From Glaciecola sp041380235 (GTDB lineage: Bacteria; Pseudomonadota; Gammaproteobacteria; Enterobacterales; Alteromonadaceae): a DNA stretch of 64,000 bases. Below the pieces are notes generated by a model. It did no database searches. It worked only from the letters and a program-made list of their open reading frames with translations, and was not told the origin of the DNA. The DNA is taken from positions 186,001-250,000 of the forward strand of contig NZ_JBGIYY010000001.1 of the NCBI RefSeq assembly GCF_041380235.1. Direction: 5' to 3'. Shown here in pieces: positions 1-9,000 of this stretch; position 1 is the first letter of the stretch; every line of letters starts with the position of its first letter. Both the position numbers and the translations under genes were made by a program.

Positions 1-42
1 GCTTCTAGGTTAATAGCTCCTGGTAACACAAGTCGGACCCTA

Positions 43-117
43 CTGTTTGGGGAATGAAGCCAGGAGGTAGTAACTTGTATTCACAAGCCAAACAGCACAA
101 AGAGAGCGCTTACTCTT
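43..117 (+). other. Structured element 1: stem-loop with GCCAGGAGGTAGT plus small hairpin
   Basis: Non-coding sequence in the presumed 3' tail of a gene upstream of the window. CTGTTTGG (43-50) can pair with CCAAACAG (88-95). The enclosed loop holds GCCAGGAGGTAGT (59-71) and an inner hairpin CTTGT/ACAAG (74-87). A second small hairpin AAGAG/CTCTT follows (100-117), then a terminator. The same 13-mer inside a stem-loop followed by an AGAG hairpin recurs at 626-713. The pairings are seen directly; function is unknown. Confidence 0.4.
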
Positions 118-132
118 AAACACTGAGCGACT

Positions 133-170
133 GGCCAGGCATTGCCTGGCCGCCTATTTCCCTCTTTTTT
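133..170 (+). terminator. Rho-independent terminator of an upstream gene
   Basis: GGCCAGGC (133-140) and GCCTGGCC (144-151) form a perfect 8-bp stem with a 3-base loop. A T-rich tail follows and ends in six Ts at 165-170. The T-run is about 13 bases from the stem, so it is not a textbook terminator. It implies that the first ~130 bases are the 3' untranslated tail of a gene left of the window, plausibly another flagellin given the locus. Confidence 0.6.
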
Positions 171-191
171 ATTCTAATTTAGTTTTATTGC

Positions 192-219
192 TAAAGGTTT
201 TCGCGTATCTGGACGATAA
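192..219 (+). promoter_or_regulatory. Candidate sigma-28 (FliA) promoter, far upstream of first flagellin
   Basis: TAAAGGTT (192-199) and GACGATAA (212-219) are separated by 12 bases. The FliA consensus is TAAAGTTT-N11-GCCGATAA, so the boxes match well and the spacing is one base long. It lies just after the terminator. Transcription from about 226 would give the first flagellin an unusually long leader of about 650 bases, or make a separate small RNA. Confidence 0.5.
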
Positions 220-881
220 CTTATTCAAGCAGGGCAAAACATCAATAATAAAAACTAAAGACTCTGCATTGCATCCACTATAAAAACAATAGATGCATGT
301 TGGCTCAGGTCAACAATAGCGTTAGGAAGAAAGAGTGAGTCGAAGGCCAAAATAGGTTTTCTATAAAAACCCACCAAAGCGAAATAATAGGGCGGTGATA
401 TACCGATTATTACACAGGCTTTGCTGGGGAAAATTTCCTCACCCCATCATCAATAGATGAGCATCCTAATGCAAACAACACAGCAATGCAGATACATGAG
501 TTATCTTTCGTTGCAAATAGAAAAATTTAAAAGCATGTAAACATGCAAAAACGCACATGGCGAGAAGGTTTAGTGCTGCCTGAAAAAGGTAACTCAAGGG
601 AAGTTGAAAAATAATACGCTGAACTGCTGACTGACAAGTTTGATGCCAGGAGGTAGTGAGAGGTATGAGGTCTGGAACATCATACTTGTCTGTCAGCAAA
701 GAGCTTACGCTCTGTACAGCATATATGCTTCATCAAATGTAGTGAACAATTGATGAAAAAGAATCAGTCCATGATTCGCATATAATACGAAGCACATTGT
801 GTGCCAAAACTAAAAATCTAGTCGCTACAATAATAAAATCAGGTGACAGATGAATACTTCAAAAATCGTTAGGAGATTATT
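220..881 (+). other. Long non-coding leader of the first flagellin gene, rich in hairpins
   Basis: No convincing gene lies here. Between 626 and 804 six hairpins follow one another: 626-645/678-697 (18 of 20 positions pair), 700-713 (AGAGC/GCTCT), the palindrome AGCATATATGCT at 718-729, 730-756 (TCATCAA/TTGATGA), 761-777 (GAATCA/TGATTC) and 792-804 (GCACA/TGTGC). A weaker hairpin TGCATC/GATGCA is at 270-297. GCCAGGAGGTAGT (645-657) repeats the 13-mer at 59-71. The loop motif TGTAGTGAAC (738-747) recurs in the second flagellin leader. An ATG ORF of 25 codons (665-742) sits just after the AGGAGG; its coding status is doubtful. Confidence 0.5.
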
Positions 882-1718
882 ATGTCTTTATTTGTTAATA
901 CTAATGTTTCATCGCTAAATGCGCGTCGTTATTTAAATGACACATCCACTAATTTAAGTACGGCTTTTGAACGCCTGTCATCTGGTATGCGCATAAACAG
1001 CGCCAAAGACGATGCAGCTGGCCTACAGATTTCTGACCGAATGACGTCTCAAATCCAGGGTTTAGACCAAGCCGTACGAAATGCCAATGATGGGATTTCA
1101 CTATCGCAAACTATTGAAGGTGCGATGACTGAAATCACCAACGCCCTGCAGCGTATAAGAACGCTGGCAATACAGTCACAAAATGGCATTAACTCGTCTG
1201 CCGACCGAGCGGCACTGCAAAAAGAAGTGTCTGCCTTAAAAGTCGAAATGAGCCGAATTTCTCAAACTACACAGTTTGGGGGGGTAGATGTGCTTACTGG
1301 GGGATTTTCTTCGAAGTTCCTTGTAGGTGCAAATGCTGGGCAAACTATTAGCATAAATGTATCCCGCATCAATGGTTTCGGTACTTCCGGCCTGTTTGGT
1401 GCACTTGCCGGCGGCCTTTCAGTGAACACAGCAGGACAGGCTTCTGCCGCGCTAACCCTTATTGACACGGCGATTGAAGTGGTCAATGGGAAACGTGCCG
1501 ATTTAGGTGCTATTCAAAACAGATTTCAGTCGACGATTCGAAATCTTACAAACATATCAGAAAACGTATCGGCGGCAAGAAGCCGGATTAAAGATACAGA
1601 TTTTGCCGCTGAAACGGCAAATTTAACCCGCCTACAAATTATTCAGCAGGCGAGCACCACTATTTTAACGCAGGCTAATCAGCGTCCGCAGGCAGCATTA
1701 TCTTTATTACAGGGCTAA
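882..1718 (+). CDS. fliC: Flagellin (short form), first copy
   Basis: Structural subunit of the flagellar filament, exported through the flagellar type III apparatus and polymerised under the FliD cap. The 278-residue protein has the conserved N-terminal D0/D1 helices (NTNVSSLNARRYL, then FERLSSGMRINSAKDDAAGL) and the C-terminal D1/D0 helices (ARSRIKDTDFAAETANL to the end). The central variable region is very small, so this is a compact flagellin. Start ATG has AGGAG seven bases upstream. It resembles the second flagellin at 2445 but its middle differs, so they are diverged paralogues. Surface Ser/Thr residues in the middle could be glycosylated by the Maf/Pse system downstream. Which copy dominates the filament cannot be told from sequence. 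Confidence 0.96.
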   Translation: MSLFVNTNVSSLNARRYLNDTSTNLSTAFERLSSGMRINSAKDDAAGLQISDRMTSQIQGLDQAVRNANDGISLSQTIEGAMTEITNALQRIRTLAIQSQNGINSSADRAALQKEVSALKVEMSRISQTTQFGGVDVLTGGFSSKFLVGANAGQTISINVSRINGFGTSGLFGALAGGLSVNTAGQASAALTLIDTAIEVVNGKRADLGAIQNRFQSTIRNLTNISENVSAARSRIKDTDFAAETANLTRLQIIQQASTTILTQANQRPQAALSLLQG

Positions 1719-2267
1719 TAGCTAAGCTTGCAAAACAGTTTTATTCCGCAGTTTTAAAAGTATATAAGAAAGAGTTTTTGAAGGCTTGAGAGGCCCTCTC
1801 CATTGCCATGGAAGGCAGCTTTTAAGTGGAATATAAGAAGTAAAAGTCGACTAACAAGACTGAGAGTGTAGACATTTGGTTGAGAGGCCAGTACTTACGT
1901 TCTACAACCCTGCCAGTCGACGGAAAAGTTTGCTCCAACTCCTAACGTGAGCAATTTGGTCGAGCCACCCCATGGCTCGGCCTTTTTTTGTATTAAGGCT
2001 TGCTTACTATTTGATACTAAGCATGCACTGTGCCACTTTTCTAAATCATGTTGTCATTAGCTAAAGATATCAACAGCGTGAATGAATCTAACAATAAAAG
2101 AATCACACACCCATTGGCTATTAAAGCTTTGCCAAAAGAGTATGCCATAACAAATGGGCGCGGCATCGACATCACCTTCACAATTATTAAAGCGACCTTT
2201 AAGTGTTTTCTTATTTTATAAAAATCAGTTATTTAAGATTATTTTATTTTTTTTTTACTCATTTTGC
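1719..2267 (+). other. Non-coding tail of first flagellin and spacer before the second
   Basis: No gene seen. The tail up to 1989 is structured. GTCGAC near 1848 can pair with GTCGAC near 1917, enclosing TGTAGA/TCTACA, and a TTGCTC/GAGCAA hairpin precedes the terminator. The octamer TTGAGAGG occurs at 1786-1793 and 1880-1887, and again at 2301-2308 near the predicted start of the second flagellin transcript. From about 1990 to 2267 the sequence becomes AT-rich, with a long T-run at 2247-2256, and holds nothing else recognisable. Confidence 0.45.
1961..1989 (+). terminator. Rho-independent terminator after first flagellin
   Basis: CGAGCC (1961-1966) pairs with GGCTCG (1974-1979), followed by a run of seven Ts (1983-1989). 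It ends a ~240-base 3' untranslated tail and separates the two flagellin transcription units. Confidence 0.85.
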
Positions 2268-2294
2268 TAAAGATACTGGCGTGGCGGTCGATAC
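2268..2294 (+). promoter_or_regulatory. Sigma-28 (FliA) promoter of second flagellin
   Basis: TAAAGATA (2268-2275), exactly 11 bases, then GTCGATAC (2287-2294). This is close to the FliA consensus TAAAGTTT-N11-GCCGATAA with ideal spacing. Predicted transcript start is about 2301, giving a leader of about 145 bases. FliA itself is encoded at 44052-44780. Confidence 0.85.
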
Positions 2295-2300
2295 CCTTAG

Positions 2301-2444
2301 TTGAGAGGTAATTCAATCTAAATTTGAATTACTAAAATTGAGGTCTGCTGGATATGGTGTAGTGAACCATAGCCAAAAGAATAAAGAAAAGTAGCCAGCG
2401 AGCGCCATGTTTAGTGAAAACAAACGCTGGTTTATGGAGGTAGT
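2301..2444 (+). other. Structured 5' leader of second flagellin
   Basis: Three hairpins are visible. GTAATTCAA/TTGAATTAC (2308-2332) is a perfect 9-bp stem almost at the predicted 5' end, as in stabilised mRNAs. TATGGT/ACCATA (2353-2371) carries loop motif TGTAGTGAAC shared with the first flagellin leader. GCCAGCG/CGCTGG (2394-2430) ends only a few bases before the ribosome site TGGAGGTAGT. TGAGAGGTA and GAGGTCTG are also shared with 657-674 of the first leader. Confidence 0.5.
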
Positions 2445-3269
2445 ATGTCAGTATTCGTCAACACCAATGTGTCTGCGCTTAACGCGCAGCGTCAATTATT
2501 TAACTCGAGCAATGCACTTACTCAATCGTTTGAGCGATTATCTTCTGGACAGCGAATTAACCGAGCGTCGGACGATGCTGCTGGTTTGATTATCTCCGAA
2601 CGCATGACATCGCAAATTCAGGGGCTTAATCAAGCGGTAAGAAATGCTAACGACGGCATATCTTTAGCACAAACCGCAGAAGGTGCTTTAGGTGAAACCA
2701 CCAATGCCTTGCAGCGTATTCGTCAGCTAGCCGTGCAGTCTCAAAACGGTATTAATTCGGCAGACGATCGAGAAGCCCTTAATAAAGAAGTATCGGCACT
2801 CATTTTAGAGTTGTCTCGAATTGGCAGCGACACACAATTTAACAACAATAATATTTTGGACGGGAGTTTTTCTGCTAAATTTTTAGTCGGAGCAAACGGT
2901 GGCCAAAATATCTCTATTAATTTGTCTAGAGCTAGCGGCTTTGGAGCCTCTGGTTTGGGCGTTGGCGCAATTACGGTTTCGACGGTAGTGGGGGCGTCAG
3001 GTGCCCTTGCCACACTAGATACCGCAATATCAGCAGTAGGTGCAGCGCGAGCTGATTTAGGTGCTTTGAGCAACCGATTTGAATCTACCATTCGCAATAT
3101 CTCTAACGTGGCTGAAAATATATCAGCGGCACGTAGTCAAATCAAAGACACCGATTTTGCAGCTGAAACTGCAAACTTAACTAAGAATCAGATTCTGCAG
3201 CAGGCGTCGTTGTCCATTTTAGCTCAGGCCTCACAGTCGCCGCAGTCGGCTTTGGCGCTGCTGGCTTAA
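2445..3269 (+). CDS. fliC: Flagellin (short form), second copy
   Basis: Second filament subunit of 274 residues. It has N-terminal NTNVSALNAQRQL and FERLSSGQRINRASDDAAGL and a C-terminal half ending in IKDTDFAAETANLTKNQIL and the hydrophobic tail. The middle is short and Ala/Gly/Ser-rich. The start is set by the strong GGAGG immediately upstream (ATGGAGGTAGT-ATG). It has its own sigma-28 promoter at 2268-2294, so it belongs to the late, FliA-dependent class. A T-rich hairpin before flaG probably limits read-through into the cap and glycosylation genes. Codon usage resembles its neighbours. Confidence 0.96.
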   Translation: MSVFVNTNVSALNAQRQLFNSSNALTQSFERLSSGQRINRASDDAAGLIISERMTSQIQGLNQAVRNANDGISLAQTAEGALGETTNALQRIRQLAVQSQNGINSADDREALNKEVSALILELSRIGSDTQFNNNNILDGSFSAKFLVGANGGQNISINLSRASGFGASGLGVGAITVSTVVGASGALATLDTAISAVGAARADLGALSNRFESTIRNISNVAENISAARSQIKDTDFAAETANLTKNQILQQASLSILAQASQSPQSALALLA

Positions 3270-3314
3270 CAAGATAGTAGATAGAATCGCTTGATAAAAG
3301 TTGCGTTGAACGGG

Positions 3315-3356
3315 CGGTTCACCGGATAAATTAGGTGCAACCGTCTTTCCTTTTTT
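3315..3356 (+). terminator. Probable partial terminator/attenuator between flagellin and flaG
   Basis: CGGTTCACC (about 3315-3323) pairs with GGTGCAACCG (3334-3343, one bulged C), followed by TCTTTCCTTTTTT. No obvious promoter lies between this and flaG, so partial read-through would couple flaG-fliD-fliS to flagellin at lower level. Confidence 0.6.
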
Positions 3357-3372
3357 AAGGTAGGAGAACGTT

Positions 3373-3879
3373 ATGGATAATATTAATTCGCAGATTGGTC
3401 AAAATATTGCTAGAGAACAAGCAAGCATCATAAACGAGAAAACGTTTAATAGTAGTAATTTGGTGGGTATGCAAACTGGGGCGAGTCGATTCACCGCGAG
3501 TGAAAACCCCATGGTGGCCCAGCAAGTAAGAAATTTAGATAAAAGTGTGTCGCAGTTACCTGAACAGCAGCGTATCGAAGAGCAGAAAAAGCTAAAGAAT
3601 AGCGATGCTCAAGCCGATAAGCTGATGAGAGAGGAAACCATTGACTTATCTGCTGCACTTGAGGGCATAGGTAAGTTTCTGCAGTCTAAAGGAACCGCAA
3701 TATCCTTTAGTGTAGATGAAGCAACCGACAGACAGGTTGTAACAGTAAGAGAAGCGGCAAGTGGCGATGTTATACGGCAAATACCTTCCGAGGAAGTACT
3801 AAATTTTGCCGAACGCATTCGCCAATTACAGTCTGATATTGGCAGCCAAACAGGAGTGTTGATAGACAGACAAGCATAA
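3373..3879 (+). CDS. flaG: FlaG family flagellar protein
   Basis: FlaG proteins sit between flagellin and fliD in many polar flagellates and influence filament length. The exact mechanism is not settled. The C-terminal two thirds fits the family: a hydrophilic lead, then ISFSVDEATDRQVVTVREAA followed by IRQIPSEEVLNFAERIRQL. At 168 residues it is on the long side because of a Gln/Lys-rich N-terminal half with predicted coil. Start ATG has TAGGAG upstream. Fifteen bases separate it from fliD, so the two are co-transcribed. Confidence 0.88.
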   Translation: MDNINSQIGQNIAREQASIINEKTFNSSNLVGMQTGASRFTASENPMVAQQVRNLDKSVSQLPEQQRIEEQKKLKNSDAQADKLMREETIDLSAALEGIGKFLQSKGTAISFSVDEATDRQVVTVREAASGDVIRQIPSEEVLNFAERIRQLQSDIGSQTGVLIDRQA

Positions 3880-3893
3880 TTATGAGGTAGCAC

Positions 3894-5339
3894 ATGAGTA
3901 TTCAATCATTAGGCGTTGGGTCAGGTTTAGACTTAGAGGGTCTGGTTCGCCAGCTTCTAGCAGCAGAACGGGGTCCTAAAGAGCAAAGGTTGAATGCTCG
4001 TGAGCAAACGCTCGATCAAGAAATATCGGCAGTTGGCAAAGTAAAGTCCAAGCTTTCTGAATTTGAAGATGCGATGAAAGCACTGCAAGAAGTCGATAAT
4101 TTGAGTGGACGAGATCCTCAAATTGAAAACCCTTCTGAATCAAACGAACCGTTTACCGCTAGCCCAGGTAATTCTGCCGTTACTGGCGATTATCAAATTG
4201 CGATTACGCAAATGGCGCGGGGCAGTCGGATAGAAACTGCCGATGCCGCATATGCGGGCTCGGACGCGGTTGTGTTATCAACAGGAACCGCAGATCTAAC
4301 CTTTAAAATTGGCAACACGGGCGATCAATTCACCATTTCAGTGGCCGCCGGAACAACGCTTGAAGAATTGCGACAGCAAATAAACGACAACCCAGATAAC
4401 TTCGGGGTTTCTGCAAATATCATCAATACCGGAACGGCTGCTGGTGGATCAAAGATGGTATTTACGTCGACGGTAACCGGCGAAAATAACGATCTTCAAA
4501 TTGTAAATACAAACGACAATGCTGAGTTGAATGCATTATCGACCACAGACTCAGCAGAAACTGCAACATATTTAGCACCTGCTCTAATCGCTCAAAATGC
4601 GGTGGCAACAGTCGATGGCATTCGGGTAGAAAGTGATACTAATAAGTTTGAAAATACCATACAAAACGTTAGGTTTGATGCCAAGGAGCTATCAGATTTA
4701 GACGGCAATGGTGATCCGATTGCTTCGCGTCTTAGCATTGGTTTTGATACCGAAGGCTTGCGCGAAAATATCACCACATTTGTAGATAAATACAATGAGC
4801 TGATGGATGAGTTTGCTGACTTAACACGCTACGGCGAAAATGATGATGATAGTGACGGCGCGCTTGCCGGCGACTCGATGGTTAGAGGGATTCAATCAGG
4901 ACTTTCAAATATTTTAGGCAACAATGTTTCAAACTCGGTGATTGGGAGTTTGTTTGCACTGGGTATTGAACTCACCGCGGAAGGCAAGCTTGAAATTGGC
5001 GCGACCGACTTTGGTTTAGGCTCTGGTTCAAAACGACTTGATGATGCCTTGACCGATAATTTTGATGATGTTGCTAAGCTATTTTCAGATACCGACGGTA
5101 TCGCAACACGATTGATTGCCTTCACTGAAGAATATACCCAAAGCTCTGGATTATTGACCTCTAGGGAAGACAGCATTAAAGGTCAGCAGGGCAACCTGGA
5201 GACCGAAAGAGAGCGCTTTGAGTTAAGGATGGAGAGTTTAGAATCTACCTTACGCGCACGTTATTTAAGTTTAGATTCAACCATTGCCAGTTTGCAGTCA
5301 ACCGGCAACGCATTGTTTGCAGCCTTGAGAACAGGATAG
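3894..5339 (+). CDS. fliD: Flagellar filament capping protein FliD (HAP2)
   Basis: FliD caps the growing filament tip and folds incoming flagellin. The 481-residue protein begins with the family signature SIQSLGVGSGLDLEGLVRQLL. It has a central beta-rich region (about 100-280) and a C-terminal coiled coil (about 430-470) that binds the distal axial structure and the chaperone. Start ATG follows GAGGTAG. It is followed four bases later by fliS, and then by the FliT-like gene, the usual cap/chaperone arrangement. Nothing is truncated. Confidence 0.95.
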   Translation: MSIQSLGVGSGLDLEGLVRQLLAAERGPKEQRLNAREQTLDQEISAVGKVKSKLSEFEDAMKALQEVDNLSGRDPQIENPSESNEPFTASPGNSAVTGDYQIAITQMARGSRIETADAAYAGSDAVVLSTGTADLTFKIGNTGDQFTISVAAGTTLEELRQQINDNPDNFGVSANIINTGTAAGGSKMVFTSTVTGENNDLQIVNTNDNAELNALSTTDSAETATYLAPALIAQNAVATVDGIRVESDTNKFENTIQNVRFDAKELSDLDGNGDPIASRLSIGFDTEGLRENITTFVDKYNELMDEFADLTRYGENDDDSDGALAGDSMVRGIQSGLSNILGNNVSNSVIGSLFALGIELTAEGKLEIGATDFGLGSGSKRLDDALTDNFDDVAKLFSDTDGIATRLIAFTEEYTQSSGLLTSREDSIKGQQGNLETERERFELRMESLESTLRARYLSLDSTIASLQSTGNALFAALRTG

Positions 5340-5343
5340 TAGC

Positions 5344-5757
5344 ATGTCATTAAAAGCGATAAACGCATATAAAAAAGGCACATTAAAGCAAGACATTATT
5401 AATGCCGACCCCCATAAATTAACCTTAATGTTAATGCAGGGCGCACTCGATAAGTTAGCATATGCTAAAGGCTGCATCGAACGTAACGATCTAAAGGGGC
5501 GAGCTGAGCATGTTTCTAAAGCGACCGCAATTTTCATTAATTTACGAGATACCCTTGACTTAGAAGTTGGCGGTGAATTTTCGGAAAACCTGTACTCCTT
5601 GTATAATTATTTTATTGAGAAGCTATCTTCTTTATCAAGCGAAAATGGTGTGGATATTATCTCAGAGGTATCGGAGTTGTTTCACCCTATTAAAACCGCG
5701 TGGGCGCAAATACCCGAAGAGGCTAAACGCCAAGCTTATGCTCAAGCAAACGCTTGA
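5344..5757 (+). CDS. fliS: Flagellar export chaperone FliS
   Basis: FliS binds the C-terminal D0 helix of flagellin in the cytosol and stops premature polymerisation. This 137-residue, mostly helical protein has the family start INAYKKGTLKQDIINADPHKL and the typical segment LMLMQGALDKLAYAKGCI. Length matches the family (about 125-140). It lies four bases after fliD and ten bases before the FliT-like gene, in one operon. Confidence 0.94.
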   Translation: MSLKAINAYKKGTLKQDIINADPHKLTLMLMQGALDKLAYAKGCIERNDLKGRAEHVSKATAIFINLRDTLDLEVGGEFSENLYSLYNYFIEKLSSLSSENGVDIISEVSELFHPIKTAWAQIPEEAKRQAYAQANA

Positions 5758-5766
5758 GGCACTCTG

Positions 5767-6072
5767 TTGAATCTTAATCATTCTGAAACTCCTCCTGAAC
5801 TTGCCGCTATCAACCAGACGCTCTCTGAATGCCTAGCGCAAGTTGAGGTGGATGAATCACACTTGAAGATATTCATTGGTCAACGCGCAGAGTTGGTCAA
5901 TAAATTGCTTAATACTTTGAATAAACCGCAACGTCAGCAATTTGCTGAGCTCGAGGCCAAAATTAACCAAGGGTTAATTGAACGCATATCGGAGCTACGC
6001 ACTTCTGCTAAACAAGCGTTATCTAACGTTGCTAAATCTTCTAAGGCTATTAAACAATATCAACAAGTGTGA
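5767..6072 (+). CDS. Small helical protein, FliT-like position
   Basis: 101 residues, all predicted helix, charged, no membrane segment. The position right after fliS and the coiled-coil look fit a FliT-type chaperone (which binds FliD and export components). Sequence similarity to FliT is not strong enough to be sure. The start appears to be TTG at 5767, with GAGG about eight bases upstream. It overlaps the start of the next gene by a few bases, so translation is probably coupled. Confidence 0.65.
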   Translation: MNLNHSETPPELAAINQTLSECLAQVEVDESHLKIFIGQRAELVNKLLNTLNKPQRQQFAELEAKINQGLIERISELRTSAKQALSNVAKSSKAIKQYQQV

Positions 6073-9000
6073 CCATGCATAATGACATAAGACTTCACTT
6101 AGCAAATAATGAAAAACAGCAATCTGATATTGAATCGCAACTCGCTACTGCTCTGCAGCAGCGTTTTGAGGCCAACATCAAAGCCTTTGCACGCCATATT
6201 CCTTCCCTCGCAGAAAAATTACAGCAAAAGCCATTAAGCAGTACGAGTATCTTTGTAGACAAAAATTCGCAAACTAATATTGTCGATGTTCGCAGTGGCA
6301 AAAGCTTCTATCATTTCAATGTAGACGACGAGATCAACAAGCAGTGTGACAATTTAGCTGCACATTGTGCATTGGTTGATATGCCAGGGAATAGTCAAAA
6401 ATCTGTCAACCGAATAAAAACATTTTCAGAATTTGCTGCGTTTAGTCAGCAGCTAAATGCTCGATTAGCCGAGCCAAAAGTAGATGCTTTAGTCATATTT
6501 GGAATTGGCAAAGGCCATCATATCCCGTTACTTTTAGATAAGGTAGATAGCGAAAATGTTGTTATTTATGAGCCTAGCTGGGAGCGTTTCTTTTGCTCTT
6601 TATACTGCACAGATTGGTATGTGATTTTAGAACAAGCGGCGCAACATTCCCGACGTTTATTTTTACAAATTGAGCAAAATGCTGCTTCGCTGCATCAAGA
6701 TCTTAACGAATTGGTATCGGCATTTGATGTTCGTCGAATATTGTTTTACAAACACTATAACGAAGCAAGTTTCGATATAGTGATGCAGGAGTTAAGAGCT
6801 GGTAACACCTCGGTGTTGAAGCACCCATGCCCAGAGGGTCATGAGCATGGATTTCAACATTGGGTACCTGCTTGGACGCCGTCCTTGGTGCTTTCTGACT
6901 GGCAGGAACTATCGACAAACAGCGAGACTTATATTAAGAACTTTGCTGCATTTGAGCGATACTTTCCCAACATTCATCAAAAATTTGCCGATTATCAAGC
7001 GCTTGTTTGGCAAGCGATTGTTCATCGCCATAGCGGACAAGTAAATCTATTTAATATCAATACCTGCACCATCCACACTATCGAAGATGTCACGCTGCAT
7101 GCTCAGGCGATTGCCGCGCACTGTCGCCGCTATCCAAATCAAGATGGCTTGATTTTTGGATACGAGAGCGACAAATTAAAACACTATTTGCACAACACTT
7201 TCATTCGGCGCGCCAACACCATTCTGATCAATCAAAAAGATGAAAAAGGTGAACTGCCCGAGCATATAAAGTCCTTAATATTGTTTGGTTTGGAGGCTGG
7301 CTATACCTTCGAAGCACTGCTTGAAAGCACACAAATTGACAACTTATTTATTTGCGAACCTAATCCAGATTTTTTCTATGCTTCGTTGTTTGCTATCGAT
7401 TGGGCGGGGATCCTAAAAAGTATTGACGATAGTGAGAGCCGATTATATTTAAACGTAGGGGAGGCAGGATCTGCTTTATTTACCGATATTAATTCGCAGT
7501 TTCTTGCTGCTGGACCGCATTTACTCGCCGATACTTACTTCTTTCAAACCTACGAGAACGAAGCGCTAGCGAGAGTGATAAGAGACGTTCGAGACCAACT
7601 AAAAATCACATTTTCTCTGAGCGAAAACTTAGACCATGCAATGTATGGGATTGCCCACACAAAATACGCATTGCATCATAAAATTCCTGCAATGGCGGCG
7701 AATGCCCCAAGTTTGATTAGCAAACATGTTAGGCAGCTTCCGTTATTTATAGTCGGAAATGGCCCATCACTAGACAACAACATTCAGATCGTAAAAGAAT
7801 ATCGCGAGCAAATCTTGGTGGTGAGTTGCGGTACTGCGCTACAAGCGCTGCACAGCTATGGGATTACGCCTGATTTTCATGCAGAAGTTGAACAGTGCCG
7901 AGCAACCTTTGATTGGGCATCAAGAATTAACGACCCTGATTATTTAAAAGCAATTACCTTAGTGAGCGTGAACGGCATACACCCAGATACTTGCAATATT
8001 TATAAAGAAGCCCTGTTTGGTTTCAAACTCGGCGAGTCGTCTTCCAGCTCTGCACTGTCAATTTTTGGATCGGAGCGTTTTTCTATTCTTAAAAAAGCGT
8101 ATCCGACAGTCACCAATCTTGCAGTCAATTTCTTTTTAGAGCTGGGCTTTACAAATTTATATTTGCTTGGCGTAGATCTTGGTTTTGTTGATTACAACAA
8201 ACACCATAGCGCTCAATCAGGCTACTTTGAAAATGGTAAACAAATTTACGACTATCAAGATAACCTTGCCAAAAGCCTGCCAGTCAAAGGCAATTTTAGA
8301 GAGCGAGTGTACACCAAAGCGGAATTTAATATTTCACGGCAAATGATGGAGCAGGTGTTAAGTAACTTTAAAGCCGATTGCTACAATTTGTCAGACGGTG
8401 TTTTCATTGAAGGCACAACCCCGCTTTATGACGATGACGTGCTCATTGCCAACAGCATAATTGACAGACAAGCCTGTTTAATCGATATCAAAAATGCATT
8501 CTTAGTGATCGATGCGGATGTATGTGAACTTTACAAACAGGCATTTAGCCAGCGTATTTTAAATCAGGAAATGGATAAGCTCCGTGCAATATGCCGACAA
8601 GACTTGTCGAGTAAAGATGATGTGGAGGCACTGGTTGCAAGCTGCCGAGAGCTGGTCACCGACAACATCATTAAAGGTAAGTCATTATTTATCTATTACT
8701 TTTACGGCTCATTAAACAATCTTTGTGCGACCCTAAGCAAAGCCTTAATGTCACAGAGTGAATCTCAGAGTTTGGTCCACGCGGAGCAAATTCTTAGCTA
8801 TTGGTGGCGCTTGCTCGAGGATGCAAAGCTGATGGCAAATCAAGATGACTTTTTGTTTGACACCAGTTCGTCGTTCTCTGAAAAACGAGAGGCCCCTAGA
8901 TTGACAAAAAGTCACATACCTTGCGTTGTGTATAACCCCGATTTTGCCGAGTATTTGGCGGATGCCGAAGATAAGCGAATTAACATTGCGCAAAGTATTC

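Noticed and set aside
402..409. ACCGATTA as a closer sigma-28 -10 box for the first flagellin
   Set aside because: No TAAA-type -35 box at 15-16 bases upstream.
781..786. TATAAT 96 bases before the first flagellin start
   Set aside because: No -35 box at suitable distance and no extended TG; may still be a weak start, but not supported.
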